In this document: positions 1-3,894 of the stretch, piece by piece
Position numbering within the stretch: position 1 is the stretch's first letter
Layout: each line of letters opens with the position of its first letter
NCBI GenBank assembly: GCA_910580005.1
Contig: CAJTXH010000147.1
Coordinates: forward strand, 1-5,421
Length of the DNA: 5,421 nucleotides
Source: an uncultured Lachnospiraceae bacterium
GTDB taxonomy: Bacteria > Bacillota > Clostridia > Lachnospirales > Lachnospiraceae
Reading direction: 5' to 3'
Position numbers and translations under genes: made by a program
Notes under the pieces: model-generated
What the model saw: only the letters and a program-made list of their open reading frames with translations
The model's database searches: none
What the model was told of the DNA's origin: nothing

Positions 1-303
1 GCTTATGGCAGTGCAATAGTTTATGGCAGTGCAAAAGTTTATGGCAGCGCAGAAGTTTATGGCAACGCAGAAGTTTATATGCCTGGCCATGTACTGGTTA
101 TTGGCGCAATTGGCAGCAGGGACAGCCATACAACATTTTACAGGGGCAGGGATAATCAGGTTATGGTTAAATGTGGATGTTTCGGCGGAACGCTTGGTGA
201 GTTCCTGCGTGCAGTGTACAAAACGCATGGCAGTAACCATTATGCAGATGTGTACAGGGCGGCAGCAAAGGTTGCGGAATTGCAGATTGGTTTAAAAGAA
301 TAA
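1..303 (+). CDS. C-terminal part of YGNA-repeat (beta-helix) phage protein, 5'-truncated by window
   Basis: An open frame runs from base 1 to the TAA at 301-303, giving 100 visible residues with the start outside the window. The first 25 residues are hexapeptide-like repeats (YGSAIV, YGSAKV, YGSAEV, YGNAEV), the pattern of left-handed or related beta-helix folds found in many Firmicutes prophage proteins. A distinct C-terminal module follows, with a 'HTTFYR' stretch, 'VMVKCGCFGGTLGEF' and 'THGSNHYADVY'. I recognise this as the tail that usually follows such YGNA repeats in phage proteins of unknown function. An internal ATG at 79 could be mistaken for the start, but the repeats upstream are clearly in the same frame and no ribosome binding site precedes 79. 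It lies outside the repressor/Cro block and reads towards it. Its role is unknown; an acyltransferase function should not be assumed from the repeats. Confidence 0.75.
   Translation, partial: AYGSAIVYGSAKVYGSAEVYGNAEVYMPGHVLVIGAIGSRDSHTTFYRGRDNQVMVKCGCFGGTLGEFLRAVYKTHGSNHYADVYRAAAKVAELQIGLKE
4..75 (+). repeat. Four 18-bp coding repeats (YGSA/NxV units)
   Basis: Four consecutive 18-bp units beginning TATGGCA start at 4, 22, 40 and 58, differing at only a few bases (for example AGTGCA, AGCGCA, AACGCA). Each encodes six residues of the form YGxAxV. The array continues off the left edge, so the true copy number is unknown. The period is a multiple of three, so gain or loss of units would change the number of beta-helix coils without breaking the frame. 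Confidence 0.85.
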
Positions 304-333
304 AAGATGTAATTATGGAAAGGGTTGGGTAAG

Positions 334-405
334 GTGCGTAAGAATTTAAAAGAAGCCCGCCAGAAGGCAGGCATGACACAGATTATTTTAAGTCCATTTC
401 TTTAA
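334..405 (+). pseudogene. N-terminal stub of an XRE helix-turn-helix gene, cut at the repressor's 3' end
   Basis: From GTG 334 the frame reads V/M-RKNLKEARQKAGMTQ, a typical first 16 residues of a phage XRE-family protein up to the start of the helix-turn-helix. A GGAAAGGG-like ribosome binding site precedes it (318-324). After CAG at 379-381 the homology stops. The frame runs on for seven meaningless residues into the antisense of the minus-strand repressor and ends at TAA 403-405. The break falls within one or two bases of the repressor's stop codon (383-385), so this looks like a recombination joint between two modules. Seen: the XRE-like start and the abrupt end. Inferred: that it is a remnant rather than a functional 23-residue peptide. 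Confidence 0.6.
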
Positions 406-700
406 TTGCATCAATATAGCCTAATACTCTTATTCGCTGGTCGTGTGTAAGTGTATTAAGGGTATTTTCGGTTTCAATGACTGTTGGATTTTCTGAAATC
501 CCAGCAAGATAGTCTAATGAAATACCAAAAAAATTTGCAAGCATTATTGCACGCTGGAAGGATGGTGCAGTTTTTCCGTTTTCAATATCACTAATCTGGG
601 TAGGCGTAACATTAAGGTATGCTGCTAAATCTTTTTGTGAAAGCATACGCATTTTGCGGAGTTCTCTAATTTTAGAGCCAAATTCATTATCAAAAATCAT
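383..700 (-). CDS. Short XRE-family phage repressor (CI/ImmR-like DNA-binding protein)
   Basis: This 105-residue protein is the only gene on the minus strand. Residues 8-66 form an XRE/lambda-repressor-type domain, with the helix-turn-helix at about 21-43 (SQKDLAAYLNVTPTQISDIE followed by NGK) and the usual hydrophobic 'FFGISLDYLAG' at the end. The C-terminal tail (about 76-105, 'LTHDQRIRVLGYIDAI') is a short helical segment common in small Firmicutes phage repressors. There is no S24/LexA-type self-cleaving domain, so RecA-stimulated autocleavage is not expected. Start ATG is 698-700 (complement), preceded by AGAGGTG at 706-712 with a 5-base spacer. It diverges from the Cro-like gene, the classic genetic-switch layout, and it probably binds the palindromes at 719-733, 750-764 and 980-1008. 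Role by family and position, not tested. Confidence 0.88.
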   Translation of the reverse strand: MIFDNEFGSKIRELRKMRMLSQKDLAAYLNVTPTQISDIENGKTAPSFQRAIMLANFFGISLDYLAGISENPTVIETENTLNTLTHDQRIRVLGYIDAIKEMDLK

Positions 701-711
701 AAAAACACCTC

Positions 712-740
712 TTGACAGTTAGATTAAATCTGAGTATAAT
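712..740 (+). promoter_or_regulatory. Consensus sigma-A promoter for the rightward early operon (PR-like)
   Basis: A perfect TTGACA at 712-717 and a perfect TATAAT at 735-740 are separated by exactly 17 bases. Transcription would start near 747 and enter the Cro-like gene. Operator O1 fills almost the whole spacer and O2 lies just after the predicted start, so a bound repressor should exclude RNA polymerase. The -35 also abuts the repressor's own ribosome binding site on the other strand. The leftward repressor promoter is less clear. Candidates for its -10 on the minus strand are TATACT (complement of 733-738) and TATTAT (complement of 736-741), without a good -35. Confidence 0.9.
719..733. 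promoter_or_regulatory. Operator O1 (TTAGATTAAATCTGA)
   Basis: An 11-bp palindrome, AGATT-A-AATCT (721-731), lies inside the spacer of the rightward promoter. The same core occurs at 752-762, 981-991 and 996-1006. The centre (726) is 31 bp from that of O2, about three helical turns, so both face the same side of the DNA. It is the probable binding site of the XRE repressor and/or the Cro-like protein. Confidence 0.82.
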
Positions 741-749
741 ATCAATTAA

Positions 750-764
750 TTAGATTTAATCTAA
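750..764. promoter_or_regulatory. Operator O2 (TTAGATTTAATCTAA)
   Basis: This is a perfect 15-bp palindrome apart from its central base, the best symmetric copy of the four. It lies at about +3 to +17 of the predicted early transcript and upstream of the Cro-like gene. It would also cover the -35 region of any leftward repressor promoter starting near 726, so its occupancy could choose between the two directions (inference). Confidence 0.83.
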
Positions 765-789
765 CATCAAAGAGGGGAAAGGATAACAT

Positions 790-987
790 ATGTTCCCTAC
801 AAAAATGAAAGAAGAACGGATAAAAAGAGGCTGGACACAAAAGAAAGTCGCTGATGTAGTAGGGCTTACTACTACTGCTGTTTCAGATATAGAAAATGGC
901 AAAGCAAAACCTTCATATAAAGTCTTATGTGCGTTAGAAGATTTATTTGGATTAACACACAGGGAGCTCTTTAAATCCATTGATTAA
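790..987 (+). CDS. Cro-like XRE-family regulator
   Basis: A 65-residue protein made almost entirely of one XRE domain. The helix-turn-helix spans about residues 16-38 (TQKKVADVVGLTTTAVSDIE then NGK), ending in 'LFGLTHRELFKSID'. The recognition region (TTTAVSDIENGK) closely resembles that of the divergent repressor (TPTQISDIENGK), consistent with both binding one operator family. ATG 790 is preceded by AGAGGGG (771-777) and a closer AAAGGA (778-783). An internal ATG at 805 has no such site and would remove part of helix 1. As first gene of the rightward operon it fits a Cro role: repressing the repressor gene and damping early transcription. A second repressor or an activator of early genes cannot be excluded. 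Confidence 0.85.
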   Translation: MFPTKMKEERIKRGWTQKKVADVVGLTTTAVSDIENGKAKPSYKVLCALEDLFGLTHRELFKSID

Positions 988-1008
988 ATCTAATTAGATT
1001 AAATCTTA
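980..1008. promoter_or_regulatory. Tandem operators O3/O4 overlapping the end of the Cro-like gene
   Basis: Two more copies of the operator core lie at 981-991 (TGATTAAATCT) and 996-1006 (AGATTAAATCT), centres 15 bp apart. O3 includes the stop codon of the Cro-like gene (985-987). They sit 220-280 bp downstream of O1/O2 inside the transcribed region, with no convincing promoter of their own. They could allow DNA looping between distant repressor dimers, or act as a roadblock separating the Cro-like gene from the rest of the early operon. Sites seen; function inferred. Confidence 0.75.
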
Positions 1009-1045
1009 CATCATTTGAATGGATTTGTAAAGGGAGGTTGTAACA

Positions 1046-1315
1046 ATGTTGTCACAAAAAGTACAAGAGTTAGAACTTGAAAACAAACGCCTGAAAATTA
1101 TTATAGAGGACATAACGAAATCAGATGCCCCGAAATCTAAAAATTGTGAAGGATGCAAACATTACATGCAGTATTACTGCCGGGAGAAATATGGTACATA
1201 TTATAAAGTTTATGCAGGGCATTGTGCCTGCAATGTCCCAGCAGGGAAGCGTAAAGGGAAGACACACCCTTCACCAGAAGACACATGTTTATGTTATGAA
1301 GAAAAAACTATATAG
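1046..1315 (+). CDS. Small Cys-rich, probably zinc-binding phage early protein
   Basis: An 89-residue protein with two parts. Residues 1-24 (VQELELENKRLKIIIEDI) look like a short coiled coil. Residues 34-83 carry seven cysteines: C34-x2-C37, C45, C60-x-C62 and C81-x-C83, with H39 and H59 nearby. This suggests a small metal-binding fold of a type often seen in Firmicutes phage early operons, function unknown. Start ATG 1046 follows a strong AGGGAGG (1031-1037). It is the first gene after operators O3/O4, in the same orientation as the Cro-like gene. The coiled coil suggests dimerisation or a protein partner, but no activity can be assigned. Confidence 0.75.
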   Translation: MLSQKVQELELENKRLKIIIEDITKSDAPKSKNCEGCKHYMQYYCREKYGTYYKVYAGHCACNVPAGKRKGKTHPSPEDTCLCYEEKTI

Positions 1316-1347
1316 CTGGATTAATAAAGAAAAGGGAAGGTGATGGT

Positions 1348-1512
1348 ATGAAGAAACATGATAAAAGAACAAACGAAACACTTGCAAAAGTAATAGAAAG
1401 ATTTAATGTTCATTCGCAGCAGATGAAATCTAATAACCATATAGTATCAGAGGCAGCAGCAATAATGCACAACATTGAATTATGGGAAATTTGGGCATTG
1501 ACACAGGAGTAA
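1348..1512 (+). CDS. Hypothetical 54-aa early protein
   Basis: ATG 1348 to TAA 1510-1512 encodes 54 residues, starting MKKHDKRTNETLAKVIERF and ending LWEIWALTQE. It is preceded by AGGGAAGG (1333-1340) at a 7-base spacing, better than for many genes here. It is 32 bases from the previous stop and in the same operon. No membrane segment, cysteine pair or known motif is visible. It is mostly helical-looking, basic at the front and tryptophan-rich at the end. I do not recognise the family. The ribosome binding site and clean spacing are the main support that it is real. Confidence 0.6.
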   Translation: MKKHDKRTNETLAKVIERFNVHSQQMKSNNHIVSEAAAIMHNIELWEIWALTQE

Positions 1513-1615
1513 TATAGCTGTGTAACATCTGTACAGCAGTTTATGTGGAGATATTACAGAAAGTTTATCTGTGATTTCTATAATGCAGAAAGGTAATTTT
1601 ATAGGAGGGCTGAAA

Positions 1616-1861
1616 ATGAAACCACTTCATGAGTTATATGCTGCCGCATCAGGATTTGAATTACTGCTGGAAAATGATTTAAAAGCATTAAAAAGGCACA
1701 GAACCAGAATGTATAAAGAAAAGGATGCTTCCAGAACCAAAGACATTTTAAATACACTTAAAAATTTAGAATATGACACAGCCAGATACAAAGAATGGGC
1801 AGAGCTTGAAACAGAAGCAATGGAAAAACAGGAGGTCTGGTATGGACAAAACAAAAATTGA
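1616..1861 (+). CDS. Hypothetical charged helical phage protein, 81 aa
   Basis: The open frame extends up to a GTG at 1571, but the likely start is ATG 1616 (MKPLHELYAAASGFELLL). That codon has AGGAGGG at 1603-1609 six bases upstream, while no site precedes 1571. The protein is highly charged and predicted helical throughout (KALKRHRTRMYKEKDASRTK, then LKNLEYDTARYKEWAELE), with no recognisable domain. Its last 20 bases overlap the start of the next gene, whose ribosome binding site lies inside it, suggesting translational coupling. The 103 bp before it contain no gene. A TATAAT at 1579-1584 lacks a good -35 and is not claimed as a promoter. Family not recognised. Confidence 0.7.
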   Translation: MKPLHELYAAASGFELLLENDLKALKRHRTRMYKEKDASRTKDILNTLKNLEYDTARYKEWAELETEAMEKQEVWYGQNKN

Positions 1862-2633
1862 CTGGTGCGACAGTACATGGAACCCTGTTACGGGGTGTTT
1901 CCATGAATGTAAATACTGTTACGCAAGAAAAATAGCAGAACGGTTTGGAGGAAAACAGAAATATGCAGATATATTTGTGGAAAATGAACCAGTAAAAGAA
2001 AACAACGGAAAAACCTTGGCATATCCTCATAGTTTTAGCCCTACATTTCACATATACCGGCTAAATGATTACATAGCAAAAAAAGGCAGGAACATCTTTG
2101 TGTGCTCTATGGCAGACTTGTTTGGGGACTGGGTACCGGGCAGCTGGATTGAAGAAGTGTTTTCGGCTTGTGAAAAATCACCACAGCATAACTACATGTT
2201 TTTAACAAAAAATCCAGAAAGGTATTTTGTTTTGCACCAGGAAGGGAAACTTTTGAAAGGGGATAACATATGGTATGGCTCAACATTGACAGACCCTGCC
2301 ATGGGAGTGTTTTTTGGAGGGGATGTGTATAACACATTTTTAAGTATAGAGCCAATTTTACAGCCTTTTGGAAAAATACCAAATGCAGGGGATAAATATC
2401 TGCCAGGCTGGGTTATTGTGGGCGCAGAAACTGGCAGGCGTAAAGAGAAGGTAATACCAAAAAGGGAATGGCTTGAGGAAATTCTGGAGGATTGCAGGCG
2501 GTATGGCATCCCGCTTTTTATGAAATCCAGTCTTGCAGATATTTGGGGCGAACCACTGGTACAGGAATTTCCAGAGAAATTAAAAATGAGGAGCAACATG
2601 GCACTGTTGCCAGGAAAACAAGGAGATGTGTAA
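1842..2633 (+). CDS. DUF5131 / phage Gp37-Gp68 family radical-SAM-like protein
   Basis: A 263-residue protein starting MDKTKIDWCDSTWNPVTGC. ATG 1842 follows GGAGG (1831-1835), and upstream in-frame codons belong to the overlapping previous gene. Residues 13-29 contain WNPVTGC-FHEC-KYC-YAR, giving C19-x3-C23-x2-C26, the [4Fe-4S]/S-adenosylmethionine cysteine motif of radical SAM enzymes. Later family blocks are visible: FVCSMADLFG (86-95), LTKNPER (121-127), IWYGSTLT (143-150), SIEP (168-171) and VIVGAETG (191-198), with KSSL near the C-terminus. Length and motif order fit DUF5131 (named from mycobacteriophage Gp37/Gp68), which looks intact. The family is common in phages and mobile elements, but its substrate is unknown to me. 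Iron-sulfur chemistry on nucleic acid or a small molecule is inference. It sits mid-operon among zinc-binding small proteins. Confidence 0.9.
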   Translation: MDKTKIDWCDSTWNPVTGCFHECKYCYARKIAERFGGKQKYADIFVENEPVKENNGKTLAYPHSFSPTFHIYRLNDYIAKKGRNIFVCSMADLFGDWVPGSWIEEVFSACEKSPQHNYMFLTKNPERYFVLHQEGKLLKGDNIWYGSTLTDPAMGVFFGGDVYNTFLSIEPILQPFGKIPNAGDKYLPGWVIVGAETGRRKEKVIPKREWLEEILEDCRRYGIPLFMKSSLADIWGEPLVQEFPEKLKMRSNMALLPGKQGDV

Positions 2634-2637
2634 CAAA

Positions 2638-2835
2638 ATGTTTAAATGCAGGAAATGTGGCTGTAATTGTGACAATGCAGATATCAGGAATGGTTTGTGT
2701 GATGACTGCAGGAATGTAATAAAAAGCCAGCTGTATGTAATGCATACAGCTACAAAGCAGACAGAAAAGAAACATATTTTGAAACATGAAAAAAATAAGG
2801 GCTACATAAACGCATCCCGAAAGCAGAAGGGCTAA
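2638..2835 (+). CDS. Small zinc-ribbon-like phage protein, 65 aa
   Basis: The N-terminus is a compact cysteine cluster: C4-x2-C7, C9, C11 and C21-x2-C24 (MFKCRKCGCNC, then NGLCDDC), typical of a zinc ribbon or rubredoxin-like knuckle. The remainder is a basic lysine-rich tail (KKHILKHEKNKG) that could contact nucleic acid. ATG 2638 is chosen because the AGGAG at 2621-2625 directly touches the alternative ATG 2626, leaving no spacer. From 2638 the spacer is 12 bases, long but workable, and the start lies 4 bases after the DUF5131 stop. A 9-bp perfect hairpin lies within the gene (2729-2751). Function unknown. Confidence 0.65.
   Translation: MFKCRKCGCNCDNADIRNGLCDDCRNVIKSQLYVMHTATKQTEKKHILKHEKNKGYINASRKQKG
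2729..2751. other. Perfect 9-bp inverted repeat inside the zinc-ribbon gene
   Basis: AGCTGTATG (2729-2737) and CATACAGCT (2743-2751) are perfect complements around a 5-base loop, TAATG. No T-run follows on the plus strand. On the minus strand the hairpin is followed by GGCTTTTTATT, so it looks like a weak intrinsic terminator for leftward transcripts. It could also be a processing site in the early mRNA or a protein-binding dyad. No gene is known to be transcribed leftward here. Confidence 0.5.
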
Positions 2836-2858
2836 TATTGGTTTTAATGGAGGGGATT

Positions 2859-3155
2859 ATGGACAAAACAAAGAGCATAGTAACGGACTATGGAAGTATA
2901 TGTTTCTTCTGTGGAAAACAGGCAGAAGGTGAACACCATCTGCTTTTTGGCAATGGCACAAGGAAACTTTCGGAAGAGGATGGGTTAAAAGTGCCAGTAT
3001 GTAACCAGTGCCATACACTTGGTACAGTAACAGGACGCATACACGACAACCCAATAGCAGAAAAACTGTCAAAAATGTTAGGGCAGGCAATGTTTGAACT
3101 GAAGATTGGTGACAGGCAGGACTTCATGGCACGCTATGGGAAATCTTATCTGTAA
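2859..3155 (+). CDS. HNH-like zinc-binding phage protein (putative nuclease-related)
   Basis: The protein has 98 residues from ATG 2859. GGAGG at 2849-2853 gives a 5-base spacer, so the frame's upstream codons at 2838-2858 are leader. Zinc ligands are C15-x2-C18 and C48-x2-C51, bracketing E25-H26-H27 and followed by H52. The order CxxC...EHH...CxxCH is that of small HNH/beta-beta-alpha-metal proteins in phage recombination or replication modules. The block 'RIHDNPIAEKLSKMLGQAMFE' is a conserved tail of this phage family as I recall it. A metal-dependent nicking or recombination role is plausible, but a full catalytic HNH triad is not certain from sequence alone. It could be only a structural zinc protein. 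Gene order within the early operon supports DNA metabolism. Confidence 0.7.
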   Translation: MDKTKSIVTDYGSICFFCGKQAEGEHHLLFGNGTRKLSEEDGLKVPVCNQCHTLGTVTGRIHDNPIAEKLSKMLGQAMFELKIGDRQDFMARYGKSYL

Positions 3156-3169
3156 GGGGCAGGGTTAAA

Positions 3170-3574
3170 ATGAAGAACAGTGAACATATTGCCAGCTTTC
3201 TAAAATTTCTCAGGGAAATACAGACAGAATATAATATAGCCCTGGACACAGAAAAAGAGGCTGACAAAGAAACACAGGACATACTCCACAGGCTTGAGCT
3301 TGACAATGACGGCTATCACGATATGGCAGAAATGTCAAAATTAATAAAATCTGTGCGCCAAAAACGCAGGAAAGCCAAGGACGCAAAAACAGAAGCAGAA
3401 CCAATAATACAATGGGTAAAAGAAACCCCTAAGTTTTCCAGTTCGCTGGAAAAGCTTCTTGGCGAAGTGCGCAGGGCAGAAAAATCCAATACAAACAGGT
3501 ATTATACAAATAAAACAGATGTGTTGGAAGGGATAGGGAAGGGCAGAAGAAAAAATAAAACAGAGCAGGTTTAG
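3170..3574 (+). CDS. Conserved hypothetical phage protein (ETQDILHRLEL family)
   Basis: A 134-residue, highly charged protein. ATG 3170 follows AAGGGGCAGGG (3154-3164), which overlaps the stop of the HNH-like gene. The N-terminal half is probably helical, with a block ETQDILHRLELDNDGYHDMAE (split: ETQDILHRLEL 34-44, then DNDGYHDMAE) and KLIKSVRQKRRKAKD. I recall this as a recurrent small protein of Firmicutes prophage early regions, often beside HNH-like proteins, with no established function. The C-terminus is basic and probably disordered (KGRRKNKTEQV), which could help nucleic-acid binding. It is the last gene before a long non-coding gap, so the first early transcript may end functionally here, although no terminator hairpin is seen after it. 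Confidence 0.75.
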   Translation: MKNSEHIASFLKFLREIQTEYNIALDTEKEADKETQDILHRLELDNDGYHDMAEMSKLIKSVRQKRRKAKDAKTEAEPIIQWVKETPKFSSSLEKLLGEVRRAEKSNTNRYYTNKTDVLEGIGKGRRKNKTEQV

Positions 3575-3640
3575 CTGTGTGGTTTATCTGGTAATAAAAA
3601 ATTATAAGCCCTGCATCACAGAAAGAAAGAGGAATAATCT

Positions 3641-3706
3641 ATGGATTTAGTAGAAATAAGAAAAAGTGATGTATTTATTATAAATTTATTGGATTGCTAT
3701 AATTAA
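3641..3706 (+). pseudogene. 21-aa ORF, possible N-terminal remnant of an antirepressor/Rha-like gene
   Basis: ATG 3641, preceded by AGAGG (3628-3632) at 8 bases, encodes MDLVEIRKSDVFIINLLDCYN and stops at 3704-3706. The opening M-D-L-V-E-I-x-K-x-D-V-F resembles the first residues of phage Rha or antirepressor-type proteins, which often begin this way before their DNA-binding domain. No continuation is visible in any frame after the stop. It may be a stub left by deletion or a leader peptide; the resemblance is short and could be chance. Confidence 0.3.
3695..3703 (+). promoter_or_regulatory. Extended -10 promoter candidate upstream of the replication gene
   Basis: TGCTATAAT is a perfect TGN-extended -10 (TATAAT 3698-3703). 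At the 17-base position the -35 is only TTATTA (3675-3680), so it would depend on the extended -10. The 14 bases TGCTATAATTAAAA (3695-3708) recur exactly at 5257-5270. Transcription from about 3710 would carry the direct repeats as leader and enter the replication gene. Confidence 0.5.
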
Positions 3707-3755
3707 AAAATATCCAGCAAAAAAGCATAATACATACATATTATTTATGGAAAGT

Positions 3756-3880
3756 CTGGTTAAAGTGGACTGTAAAACAGTCAGAGCAACAGACAGTATG
3801 TAAGGGAATACCTGGTTAAAGTGGGCTGTAAAACAGTCAGAGCAACAGGCAATAGCAAATATGCAGGCTGGATTAAAGTG
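3756..3880 (+). repeat. 56-bp-period direct repeats ahead of the replication gene
   Basis: Two 39-bp copies, 3756-3794 and 3812-3850, match at 37 of 39 positions and both begin CTGGTTAAAGTGG. A third, partial copy (CTGGATTAAAGTG, 3868-3880) starts exactly 56 bp after the second and runs into the ribosome binding site of the next gene. The period is not a multiple of three, so this is not an in-frame coding repeat. The sites may bind a regulator or replication protein (inference). Confidence 0.8.
3768..3782. promoter_or_regulatory. Dyad GACTGT-AAA-ACAGTC within repeat copy 1
   Basis: A perfect 6-bp inverted repeat with a 3-base centre lies inside the first 39-bp repeat. In the second copy (3824-3838) one base differs (GGCTGT-AAA-ACAGTC), which keeps a G-U pair if folded as RNA. 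It may be an operator half-site pair or a small RNA hairpin in the leader of the replication gene. Confidence 0.45.
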
Positions 3881-3886
3881 AGGAGG
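3881..3886 (+). promoter_or_regulatory. Ribosome binding site setting a GTG start for the replication gene
   Basis: AGGAGG is followed by two in-frame GTG codons. The first, 3886-3888, overlaps the site itself and cannot be used. The second, 3895-3897, lies 8 bases beyond AGGAGG and directly precedes the conserved GEKQGWIKLHR start of the protein. The long frame therefore begins at 3895. Confidence 0.75.
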
Positions 3887-3894
3887 TGGTACTG

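Larger units (their letters stand above)
3575..3894. other. 320-bp regulatory gap upstream of the replication gene
   Basis: No convincing full-length gene lies here on either strand. It holds a 21-codon ORF with a ribosome binding site (3641-3706), an extended -10 promoter candidate (3695-3703), an AT-rich stretch (about 3660-3750) and 56-bp-period direct repeats (3756-3880). The content suggests a control region, possibly left behind by deletion of a larger gene. Confidence 0.6.

Noticed and set aside
23..295. 90-aa plus-strand ORF starting MAVQKFMAAQKF
   Set aside because: It is a shifted reading of the 18-bp YGNA repeats. The frame from base 1 carries the recognisable phage protein.
1399..1409. 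Fifth operator candidate AGATTTAATGT
   Set aside because: One mismatch breaks the palindrome, it has no symmetric flanks, and it lies inside a coding gene away from any promoter.
1517..1537. Hairpin GCTGT...ACAGC before the 81-aa gene
   Set aside because: Only five pairs with an 11-base loop and no T-run; not distinguishable from chance.
1773..1841. Upstream extension of the DUF5131 gene from 1773
   Set aside because: This part overlaps the preceding gene in another frame. The GGAGG at 1831-1835 and the family's usual start support 1842.
2192..2599. 135-aa minus-strand ORF opposite the DUF5131 gene
   Set aside because: It lies wholly antisense to a gene with clear family motifs, has no recognisable domain and no supporting operon.
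3766..3785. tRNA-Tyr-like anticodon loop CTGTAAA in the direct repeats
   Set aside because: The flanking bases do not pair as a 5-bp anticodon stem, and no acceptor, D or T arm is present.
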